A stretch of 7,499 nt of DNA from Acidobacteriota bacterium (GTDB lineage Bacteria; Acidobacteriota; Terriglobia; 20CM-2-55-15). The stretch's first letter is position 1, and the number at the start of each line of letters is the position of its first letter. The notes under the pieces are model-generated. The model made no database searches. It was not told the DNA's origin and saw only the letters and a list, made by a program, of their open reading frames with translations. This document shows positions 1 through 6,800 of this stretch, piece by piece. Both the position numbers and the translations under genes were made by a program. The stretch covers positions 1,964-9,462 of the forward strand of contig QHXA01000019.1 in the NCBI GenBank assembly GCA_003222755.1, in the 5' to 3' direction.

Positions 1-369
1 GAGCGGATCGTGCAGGTGATTGGGAATCTGTACGAAAATGCATTGAAATTCTCGCCGAACCGCGGTGAAATCGTGACAAGAGTTGGTCAAGGCAAGGCGC
101 GCGAAATCCTGATTTCGGTCTCGGACTCCGGTCCGGGTGTGCCGGATGATGAGAAATCACGGATCTTTCAGAAGTTCCATCAGCTCAGGCGGGGAAAGAA
201 CGTGGCGGGGCATGGAGTCGGCTTAGGGCTCGCGATTTGCAAAACGATTGTGGAGGCCCATCGCGGGCAGATCTGGGTTGAAGACAATCCGAACGGCGGG
301 AGTGCATTCTTATTTGTACTGCAACCTGCTGCACGTGAGGAGGTCCTCTCATGCGGACAAACTGTGTAG
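1..369 (+). CDS. Sensor histidine kinase, C-terminal ATPase domain (5' end outside window)
   Basis: The last 122 residues of a two-component sensor kinase are visible; the frame is open from the first base. The HATPase_c motifs appear in order: an N box (NLYENALKFSP, about residues 9-19), a G1 box (DSGPGVP, about 42-48), an F box (IFQKFHQ, about 55-61) and a G2 box (GHGVGLGLAI, about 70-79). A typical closing segment with IWVEDNPNGGSAF follows. In this family the domain binds ATP and phosphorylates a histidine in the DHp domain, which here lies upstream and out of view, as do any sensor and membrane segments. The end overlaps the next lipoprotein gene by 19 bp, so the two are probably one operon and translationally coupled. 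Kinase-lipoprotein pairing resembles glrK/qseE-qseG, but the signal and partner regulator cannot be read here. The family call is secure; the subfamily is not. Confidence 0.95.
   Translation, partial: ERIVQVIGNLYENALKFSPNRGEIVTRVGQGKAREILISVSDSGPGVPDDEKSRIFQKFHQLRRGKNVAGHGVGLGLAICKTIVEAHRGQIWVEDNPNGGSAFLFVLQPAAREEVLSCGQTV
337..344 (+). promoter_or_regulatory. Strong ribosome binding site for the overlapping lipoprotein gene
   Basis: GAGGAGGT lies inside the last codons of the kinase gene, with AGGAGG at 338-343 and 7 nt before the ATG at 351. It fixes the lipoprotein start and shows that the overlap with the kinase is genuine and not a mis-called start. Confidence 0.85.
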
Positions 370-898
370 CCGTCATTGCGATCTCCGTTGCATTGGTGGC
401 CGCCGGTTGTCATAAGCGTGCGGCCGTTGCGGCGCGTCCGCCTGTACCTCCTCCCTCTGTTCTGCCTCGACCCGTGCCGCCTCCGCCCGTTACGCCTGCT
501 CCCGAGCCGCCTCCACCCATTACACCGCCGCCTGCCGACGTGTCGCCACTGGAGGCAGCGAATCGTGCGTTCGTTTCAGGCAGCTACGATGAGGCAGCGC
601 ACGAGCCACTCATTCGGGCGACCAGCGGGATCAAGCTCTGTTTCATCTCGGCCTGATCTATGCATTGCGCCCTGCTCCAGCTACGGATTGGCAGCGCGCC
701 GCCGCCACATTTAAGCAACTCATTGACGAATATCCGAATAGTCCGCTTAAAGCATCCGCGAATCTGATCATGTCGCTTCATGCGCAGCTGGATGAAGCGG
801 CCGCGAACGTCAGACAGCGCGATCAAAAAATGAAGCAACTCACCACGGAACTCGACCGGCTGAAGAAGATCGATGCAGATCGGCGCAAACGGCCGTAA
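351..898 (+). pseudogene. TPR-like outer-membrane lipoprotein, QseG-like by context, interrupted by a frameshift
   Basis: The ATG at 351 starts a lipoprotein signal peptide ending VAAGC (Cys20). A proline-rich linker follows (about residues 29-62), then a TPR-like start (ANRAFVSGSYDEAA). This frame stops at 654-656. Continuing in the -1 frame from about 629 restores a coherent protein: DQALFHLGLIYAL, a second helix pair (ATFKQLIDEYPNSPLKASAN) and a charged coiled C-terminus (LTTELDRLKKIDADRRKRP), with a stop at 896-898. One missing G in the GGG at 627-629 would explain the break, giving about 183 residues intact. Lipoproteins of this layout sit between a sensor kinase and a sigma-54 response regulator in other bacteria; E. 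coli QseG is the named example. From that I infer an outer-membrane accessory of the kinase. It may be a real pseudogene or a sequencing or assembly error. The short frame-3 product alone would keep the anchor and linker but lose most of the TPR region. Confidence 0.75.
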
Positions 899-1032
899 TC
901 CTGGATATCTTCCATGTTTTTTGCAGGTTCGGGGACGTCTACCTGAATTACCGAAATCGCCCGCAAGCCTAGAAACCTAAGACTAATGGTGATTTAGGCA
1001 TTCGTCTCTGAATTCTCCGACCCATGCCGAAA
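899..1032. other. Intergenic control region upstream of a sigma-54 promoter
   Basis: No gene, RNA gene or convincing rho-independent terminator is visible after the lipoprotein stop; there is only a T-run near 917-922. The stretch holds short repeats that could be activator sites. GTCT, CTGAATT and CCGA occur in the same order at 937-954 and 1004-1020, and there are inverted repeats CCTAA/TTAGG (976-980, 994-998) and GCCTA/TAGGC (967-971, 995-999). Sigma-54 promoters need an upstream enhancer-binding protein, so sites are expected here, but none matches a motif I can name with confidence. Confidence 0.3.
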
Positions 1033-1048
1033 CGGCACAGTTTTTGCT
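1033..1048 (+). promoter_or_regulatory. Sigma-54 (RpoN) -24/-12 promoter
   Basis: CGGCAC at 1033-1038, five bases, then TTGCT at 1044-1048. The invariant GG (1034-1035) and GC (1046-1047) are separated by exactly 10 bases, and the flanks fit TGGCAC-N5-TTGCW at all but the first base. The expected start of transcription is near 1059, giving a leader of about 46 nt before the ATG at 1105. Transcription would require RpoN and an AAA+ enhancer-binding activator, which is not encoded in the window. This is a sequence match only, but it sits at the right distance in a true intergenic gap. Confidence 0.8.
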
Positions 1049-1061
1049 AAATCCCTAGGGT

Positions 1062-1080
1062 GCCGGTTCTCCGATCCGGC
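1062..1080 (+). other. Possible leader hairpin before the OmpA-like lipoprotein
   Basis: GCCGG (1062-1066) and CCGGC (1076-1080) can pair around a 9-nt loop, just after the predicted transcription start and 7-12 nt before the purine-rich ribosome binding site. It might stabilise the 5' end of the mRNA. A 5-bp stem can occur by chance, so the call is weak. Confidence 0.3.
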
Positions 1081-1104
1081 GATTTAGAAGGGAAAGGAAA
1101 GCAT

Positions 1105-1857
1105 ATGCAAAGACTGTCGATACTTCTTTTGATCTCCGCGACGCTAGCCGCCACGAGCGGCTGCGCTTCGAAGGGATACGTCCGGAAGACCGTAGGTGCA
1201 TCGTCGGACGCGCTGACCGCCCGGATCGAAACCAATGAAAGCAACATGAAAGAGATCCGGGACACGCTTGACAAGAAAATCACTACCGTGGATACCAGAG
1301 TTTCGGGTGTGGATACGAAAGTTTCAGCACTCGATACAAAGACAACAGAAGGCATGAACTCGTTGAAAGGCGATGTCCAAAATGTCGATCAACGCGCCGG
1401 GCAAGCACGCACAACGGCTGACCGCGCAGTCAACGAAGTCAACGTTCTCGGCACAAAATTCCAGAACCGGAACATGTACAACGTTACTGACGAGAAATCC
1501 ATTCAGTTCAAGTTCGATAGCGCAAAACTAGATAAGCAGTACACCGATGTCCTCGATCAGATTGCGGCTACCCTCGTGCAGAATCCAGATGCCATCGTGG
1601 TGCTGGAAGGCCGAACCGATTCCACTGGGGATAAGGATTACAACGTGAGGCTTGGTGAGCGCCGCATTGAGGCGGTCAGGCGGTATTTGGCCGTAGATAA
1701 AGCCGTTCCCGTTTACAAGATTCACGAGATCAGCTTTGGCGCCGAGAAGCCGGTTGCGGAGAACAAGACAAAGGATGGCCGCGAAAAGAATCGCGCCGTG
1801 TCAATGACGATCATGGTTCCCAAGACCGAGGGATCAGTGGCGTCCAGGAACGACTAA
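1105..1857 (+). CDS. OmpA-family peptidoglycan-binding lipoprotein with coiled-coil stalk
   Basis: A 250-residue protein starting at ATG 1105, preceded by the purine-rich GGGAAAGGAAAG. An in-frame GTG at 1060 is rejected because it falls at the predicted transcription start and would bury the signal peptide. Residues 1-20 form a lipoprotein signal ending ATSGC (Cys20). Residues about 30-115 are polar and heptad-like and are predicted to be a coiled coil, including a tandem VDTRVSG / VDTKVSA / LDTKTTE at 62-82. Residues about 131-238 are an OmpA C-terminal domain: IQFKFDSAKL, then GRTDSTG and LGERR. Asp172 and Arg187 have the 15-residue spacing of the diaminopimelate-binding pair of E. coli OmpA. 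KNRAVSM closes the domain. The inferred role is to tether the outer membrane to peptidoglycan, as Pal and Lpp do. It appears to be transcribed alone from the sigma-54 promoter and ended by the terminator at 1892. It is not classed as Pal because of the long stalk. Confidence 0.9.
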   Translation: MQRLSILLLISATLAATSGCASKGYVRKTVGASSDALTARIETNESNMKEIRDTLDKKITTVDTRVSGVDTKVSALDTKTTEGMNSLKGDVQNVDQRAGQARTTADRAVNEVNVLGTKFQNRNMYNVTDEKSIQFKFDSAKLDKQYTDVLDQIAATLVQNPDAIVVLEGRTDSTGDKDYNVRLGERRIEAVRRYLAVDKAVPVYKIHEISFGAEKPVAENKTKDGREKNRAVSMTIMVPKTEGSVASRND

Positions 1858-1891
1858 GAAACTCTGACCGTTCGCCGGCCAGGGAGAATAG

Positions 1892-1931
1892 AAAGGCCGC
1901 ATCAAGGGATGTCTTGATGCGGCCTTTTCTT
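1892..1931. terminator. Strong, probably bidirectional rho-independent terminator
   Basis: A perfect 15-bp stem (1892-1906 with 1913-1927) encloses a 6-nt loop. Its core is GGCCGCATCAAG and its complement. TTTTCTT follows on the plus strand, and a T-rich tract (TTTCTATTC) follows in the opposite direction. It lies 34 bp after the OmpA-like stop and about 80 bp beyond the stop of the convergent channel gene, so it can end both transcripts. Confidence 0.9.
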
Positions 1932-1932
1932 G

Positions 1933-2009
1933 CTGTAGCGGCGGTCTATGACCGCCGGCAATTCTACGCTCGCGAGATGATCGTGGGGGGTCACAGACCG
2001 CCCCAACAG
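1933..2009. repeat. Inverted pair of REP-like palindromes
   Basis: The left copy is 1933-1957, with perfect stem GGCGGTC / GACCGCC (1940-1946, 1950-1956) around TAT. The right copy is 1985-2009, with core GGTC-ACA-GACC at 1989-1999 and imperfect flanks. Read on the opposite strand, the left copy matches the right at 20 of 25 positions. Two palindromic units in opposite orientation in a gap between convergent genes is the layout of bacterial REP doublets (BIME/REPIN). An 8-bp palindrome CTCGCGAG lies between them (1969-1976). That the unit is repeated elsewhere in the genome is an inference. Confidence 0.6.
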
Positions 2010-2011
2010 TC

Positions 2012-3676
2012 TTAGTTCGCGCTCGCACCGCCCTTGAGCGTTTTATCGATCTCGATATTGTTCTTCGAGAGAGTCAGTCCCATCGACTTATCCAGATCGA
2101 CTAGCGATTTTGTGAAATTGACCACTGCCTGAAGCTCGTTGGATTCCGCCTGCGCAACGTTCCGCTGCTCTTCAAGAACAAACCGTAGCGTGGAAGTACC
2201 CAGGCCGAACTTCGCCTGTTCCGCTTCCAGTTTTTGCTGTGCCAGTTCACGAGTTGTCTTTGCCGTTTCAATACGCGCGCGGTTCATCTCGACCTGTGTT
2301 AGCGCATTGCGAACGTCGAGCGCGATTTGCTGAGCCGTGACATCCATCTTGCTCTTCGACAGGCGCTGTTCGTTCAGCGCGCGTTCGTAATCAGCTTCCG
2401 CAGACTTATTGCTCAGGGGCAGAACGAATGAGAATCCGAACGAATAGCCTGTGTAGTTGTAGCCGAAGAGCTGGCCGAATGCGTCTCCGACGCTACCCGG
2501 AATAACCCTGCTGGCGTTGCCTGCAAGACCGCTGCGTTCGATTTTTGTTCCTCCGGCGCCGTTCTGGTTGTACCCGGCGGTGACATCCAAACTCGGCAGC
2601 TTCTGGTTGCGGGTGTACCGCACATCAATATCTTTGTTCTGCGTGTCGAGCAGCGCCTGGCGCATTTCAGGGCGGTTTTCGAGAGCGATTTTGATCGCCT
2701 CTTCAAGTATCGGAACTTGAACCGCGTCCGGCAGCTTCGGCGACTCTTGAGCCCGAATCTTTATCAGAAACATGGAAGGATCCTTGTCGCTTGAGGTCAT
2801 CTTCTTGATCTGATCTTCCGCTGACGTGACATTGTAGGTCGAGAGCACCAACTGTTCGCGCCGAGCCGCAACATCGGCCTGCGTCTGGACCACGTCAATT
2901 GGCGCCAGCGTGCCGATTTCGACCTTCATCTTGTTTTCTTCCAATGTTCTTTGGGCGAGCTCGAGCGACCGCTGTTTAACGCCTAAATCCTGACCTGCCA
3001 AGACGAGGTCCCAGTAGGATTTCTGCGCTTGTACTAAAAGACTTGTTAGCTGAATTTCGAAGGCGACTTCCGACATCTTTTCATTATTTTGCGCTACCAG
3101 GATCTGCCGCATGTTCGGAAGCCTGCCTCGATCGCGCAGTAGGTGTTGGCCAACAGTGTAGCTGATCTGTCCAGTGTAGGAGGGATTGAAAAGATTGAAA
3201 TTGCTCGTCGATTCTACCCGATTCATCGTCGCGTCCACACTCAGGCTGGTGCCGGTTTGAAGAGCTTGTGTGTAGCTCACGCTGTAGTTTGTGCGAAGCT
3301 GCGTGACGTTGGGAACTGTTCCATTCACCTGGTTCGTGCTCAGGGTCGTATTGTGATTTCTGTTGACGCTGAAACGAAGCGACGGCTGCAGCGCGCGATA
3401 AAAGACGAGACTTTGCCAATATGACGACCGAGGGCCGAACCGGTTCGAACGTATGTCGAGATTGTTGTCGATCATCATGTTTATGACATCGCTCAACGTG
3501 ACGGGCACTTCGCCCGTTCGAATCAACTGGCCGATACTAGCCGTCGAGGTCGTGGCAACGGTGGCAGCGCTCTTGGAGGGATCATAGCGGCGGAGGAAAT
3601 CGTCCACCCAGTCCGATGACGCCATCGCCGGTACAGTTATCGTTATGGCGAGCAAAATGGAAATTGCAATCTTCAT
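2012..3676 (-). CDS. TolC-family outer-membrane efflux channel
   Basis: A 554-residue channel protein, the outer-membrane part of the tripartite pump encoded upstream. The start is ATG 3676-3674, with AGGAGT at 3685-3690 placed 8 nt before it. The frame stays open upstream to 3751, but that extension would place 25 residues before the signal peptide and run into the palindrome. Residues 1-19 form a Sec signal peptide (cut near AMA|SS). No lipobox cysteine is present, so this is TolC-like and not OprM-like in anchoring. Two OEP halves follow. In the first (about 57-295), amphipathic beta segments such as YSVSYTQAL and ISYTVGQHLL precede long helices with the family motif APIDVVQTQADVAA (about 258-271). 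The second (about 323-535) has VTAGYN, YSFGFSFVLPLSN and a matching helical pair with KFGLGTSTLRFVLEEQ. Length is slightly above E. coli TolC. It is separated from the permease gene by 136 bp containing an 80-bp palindrome, so its expression may be set separately. Confidence 0.93.
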   Translation of the reverse strand: MKIAISILLAITITVPAMASSDWVDDFLRRYDPSKSAATVATTSTASIGQLIRTGEVPVTLSDVINMMIDNNLDIRSNRFGPRSSYWQSLVFYRALQPSLRFSVNRNHNTTLSTNQVNGTVPNVTQLRTNYSVSYTQALQTGTSLSVDATMNRVESTSNFNLFNPSYTGQISYTVGQHLLRDRGRLPNMRQILVAQNNEKMSEVAFEIQLTSLLVQAQKSYWDLVLAGQDLGVKQRSLELAQRTLEENKMKVEIGTLAPIDVVQTQADVAARREQLVLSTYNVTSAEDQIKKMTSSDKDPSMFLIKIRAQESPKLPDAVQVPILEEAIKIALENRPEMRQALLDTQNKDIDVRYTRNQKLPSLDVTAGYNQNGAGGTKIERSGLAGNASRVIPGSVGDAFGQLFGYNYTGYSFGFSFVLPLSNKSAEADYERALNEQRLSKSKMDVTAQQIALDVRNALTQVEMNRARIETAKTTRELAQQKLEAEQAKFGLGTSTLRFVLEEQRNVAQAESNELQAVVNFTKSLVDLDKSMGLTLSKNNIEIDKTLKGGASAN

Positions 3677-3684
3677 AAAAAGTG

Positions 3685-3692
3685 ACTCCTTA
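3685..3692 (-). promoter_or_regulatory. Ribosome binding site of the channel gene
   Basis: Read on the minus strand, TAAGGAGT lies 8 nt before the ATG at 3676. It selects the signal-peptide start over the longer open frame reaching 3751. Confidence 0.8.
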
Positions 3693-3716
3693 CAATTGCG
3701 AAAAGCCTTAGATGGA

Positions 3717-3796
3717 GAATGGGTATAGCCACAAACAAGCACAAAATTCACAAAAATTTTTGTGAATTTTGTGCTTGTTTGTGGCTATACCCATTC
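3717..3796. repeat. 80-bp perfect spacer-free palindrome between permease and channel genes
   Basis: Bases 3717-3756 are the exact reverse complement of 3757-3796, checked base by base, with the centre at CAAAAA|TTTTTG. Beyond 3717/3796 the pairing breaks down, with only scattered matches at 3715/3798 and 3712-3713/3800-3801. Each arm has 14 G/C of 40 (35%), clearly more AT-rich than the flanking genes. Each arm also holds CACAAA three times at 9-10 bp spacing. On the operon mRNA it starts 16 nt after the permease stop and would form a 40-bp hairpin. No T-run follows it on either strand, so it is not a standard terminator. Possible roles are an RNase III or processing site, attenuation between the two genes, a dimeric-protein or cruciform site, or a fold-back element. 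No target duplication is obvious. Confidence 0.95.
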
Positions 3797-3812
3797 CCGA
3801 TTCAACCGGCTT

Positions 3813-6800
3813 CTAGAAACTTGCGGTTCCGGGCTGAGTTGCGCGGCGGCGAATCCATGCAAATAGTCTGGAAGGTGTCCACTCGCGCAGATCGTCAAAG
3901 TAGGAATATACGACCGGCGTGACTAGCAGAGTCAGCAGCAAGCACAACATCTGGCCGCCGATAATCGTCACCGCCATTGAAGAGCGAGAACCAGCGCCTG
4001 CGCCTCGTCCGAACGCAATCGGCAGCATTCCGGCGACGATCGAAATGGTCGTCATCAAAATCGGGCGCAGCCGGACATGACTGGCAGCAATGAGCGCCTC
4101 ATGCCGCTCCATCCCCTGGTCCCGCAGTGTGTTCGTATAGTCCACCTGCAGAATGGAGTTCTTCTTTACGATGCCGAAGAGCATCAGCATGCCGATCGCG
4201 CTATACACGTTCAGCGTCATATGGAACGCCATGAGAACAAACAAGCCGGCCGGCAAGCTGAGCGGTAAAGACGTCATGATTGTCAGCGGATGGACGAAAC
4301 TGTTGAATTGCGACGCGAGCACCATGTAGATGAACGCGACTGCCAGCAGGATGGCGAGGACGAAATCGTTAGATGCCCGAGCAAGATCGCGTGCCCCTCC
4401 AGTGAACACGAGTACATAACCGGGCTTCATGTTCAACTCAGCCACTTTTTCGCGAACAGCCGCAACGGCATCACCGAGCACCAAACCGTCAAGGCTGGCT
4501 TGCAGCGTGATCTGCCGCTGGCGGTTGTAGCGCTGGATGTTGCTCGGTCCGTAATCGAGTTTCAGTTGCGCGACGTCGCTCAAACGGACCGTGCGCTGGT
4601 TGAAATTTCCGCCGCCGCCGGCGGCGCCAGCTGGAATAAGCAGGTTACCCAGGCGCGTGGGATCGTTGCGGAACGGTTCGTCAAGGCGGAGAAGGACTTC
4701 ATACTGATCGTCGCCCTGTTTGAATTGCGTATCCAACACCTGCCCGCCGACAAGAGTTCTGATGTTGGTCGCCAGAGTGTCGATCCGCACACCAAGATCA
4801 GCGGCTCGGACGCGATCCACAATCACCCGCAGTTCCTGTTGAGTGGCCTCGAAGTAGGAAGTCACGTCAACAACTCCGGGAATAGTCTTGACCCTGGCTT
4901 TCAAGTCCACGAGATATTGCTGCAGTTGTTCGATCTCCGGCCCTTGAAGCAGCATCTGCAGGCGGTTTCCGGATTGCTGATATCCGCCTCCGCTGTTCCC
5001 ACCGCCGCCAGCCGACGACGCTCCCGAAAGATCGGTACCACCCGAGAGTTGTATTCTCTGTACGCCGGGATAACGTCTTTGGAACATGGTACGAACCCTG
5101 CGCATCATCTCCTGCTGAGAGATCTTACGGGTCTCCAAGGGGGTCATGCCGATGAAAAGATTTTCTTGTCCGTTATTGATGGTTGTGAAAACCGTCTGTA
5201 CCTCGGGGAGCTTGCGCACCATGTCTTCTGCGTCTTGGAAGTATTCCGCCGTGCGCTGCAGGCTTGTACCTCTCGGAAGTCCCAGTTCGACGTTGAATTC
5301 ACCCTGATCATCGTCGGGAACCAACTCTTGTCCTAGACGTGGATACAATTCGATTGCAGAGAGCGTGACGGTTGCCGCGATCAGCAACATCACTACACGA
5401 TGCGACAAGCTCCAATGGAGCATGTGGCCATATAAACGGTCCATTCCCGCATAGAAACCGCGCGTCTTCGATGCCCTCTTTAGAGCATCAGCGGGACGCA
5501 GCCACATAGAGCAAAGCGCGGGCGTCAACGTGAAAGATATGAACATCGAGAACAGGATGGCTGCGGCAGACACAACTCCAAAACTGAAGAGGTACTGGCC
5601 GATGGTTCCCGTGATGAATACGACCGGAAGAAAAATGACAACTAGCGACAGCGTTGTCGCCATCACCGCTAAGCCAATTTCGCTGGTTGCTTCAGCAGCG
5701 GCTTCACGCGGCGTGACCCCCTTTTCTTCAACGTATCGGAAGATGTTTTCCAGGACGACTATCGCATCGTCGATGACGATACCTGTCGCGAGCGATAGCG
5801 CGAGCAACGTCATGTTGTTCAGCGTGAAACCGAACAATTTCATGACCGTAAATGTACCAATCAGCGACACGGGAATGGCGGTAGCCGCAATTATCGTGCT
5901 GCGGAAATTCCGCAGGAAAAGGAACACAACCAACGCAGCCAGAATGCTTCCAAGAACTAAATGGTGCTGAATCTCTTCGATCGACTTGCGAATAAAAATG
6001 GATTGATCTCTGCGGGTGACGATCACGACGTCGGAGGGCAGCGACGCCTTGAGCGTATTCAGTTTTTCCATGACCGCGTCAACCACTGCAACGGTGTTCG
6101 AGCCCGACTGCTTCCGTACTTCCAGCGATACGGAAGGATTTCCATCGACCCGGGCAATTTGCCTCACTTCCTGTACTGAATCCAGTACGCGGCCAACGTC
6201 GCCAAAAGTAATTGTCGATCCGTTTTGTTGCGAAATGATGATCCGGCCGAAGTCAGTCAGGCTCGCCAACCTTCCCATGGTGCGCAGTGCGATGTCGGAC
6301 GGGCCGGCAGTAAAGTCACCGCCTGGAATTTCAATGTTCTGACGCTCGATGGCGTTCCGCACTTGATCCGCCGTGAGGCCGTATGCTGTCAAGCGGTCCG
6401 CGTCCAGAAATAGCTGAATCTGCCGCCGGCGATCCCCGTTGAACTGTATTCCACCAACGCCGTTCAGAGTTTCGAGATTTTGTTTGAGCTTCTTATCGAC
6501 GATTTCGGTGAGTTCCTTCGGGTCGCGGCTGCCCGAAACGGCTAGCGTGAGAATTGGAAACTGATCCGGATCCTGCCGATTCACGCGGGGCGGCAGCGTG
6601 TCTCGCGGGAATCGACCCTGGACCTGCACGACCCTGTCACGCACATCCTGAATCGCTGCGTCCATACTCCTCTCGAGGTTGAACGTGATGTTGGCGTTCA
6701 TCCCTCCGCGGTTGGAGTTGGTGCGCAGTTCATCGATGCCGTTGATCGTGTTGAGGGTTTCTTCGATTGGTTTTGAAAGCGTTGTTTCTACTTCCTCGAC

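Noticed and set aside
621..656. Programmed -1 ribosomal frameshift in the lipoprotein gene
   Set aside because: The direction fits, but there is no X-XXY-YYZ slippery heptamer at the junction and no obvious stimulatory hairpin. A one-base deletion or sequence error is simpler.
899..1032. Possible tRNA or structured small RNA in the gap before the OmpA-like gene
   Set aside because: Only short 5-bp inverted repeats are present; there is no cloverleaf or T-loop signature and no terminator.
1060..1104. Upstream GTG start for the OmpA-like lipoprotein
   Set aside because: It coincides with the predicted sigma-54 transcription start, has no ribosome binding site, and would put 15 polar residues before the lipoprotein signal.
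1834..2028. Small minus-strand open frame across the convergent gap
   Set aside because: It reads through the terminator stem and the REP-like units and overlaps both flanking genes; the apparent peptide reflects the repeat and not a protein.
3677..3751. N-terminal extension of the channel protein upstream of its signal peptide
   Set aside because: The ATG at 3676 has a well-spaced AGGAGT site and begins directly with a Sec signal peptide. The extension would be encoded partly by the palindrome and would hide that signal.
3717..3796. Reading the 80-bp palindrome as an ordinary rho-independent terminator or a CRISPR repeat
   Set aside because: No T-run follows the stem on either strand, the stem is far longer than usual for a terminator, and there is no spacer array.
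3719..3922. Plus-strand open frame starting inside the palindrome
   Set aside because: It is formed by the palindrome arms plus antisense of the permease C-terminus; it has no ribosome binding site and no recognisable content.
4290..5336. Long plus-strand open frame (348 codons) antisense to the permease gene
   Set aside because: The opposite strand encodes conserved RND porter sequence throughout. The antisense translation has no recognisable domain, signal or ribosome binding site, and the frame is open only as a by-product of the GC-rich codon pattern.
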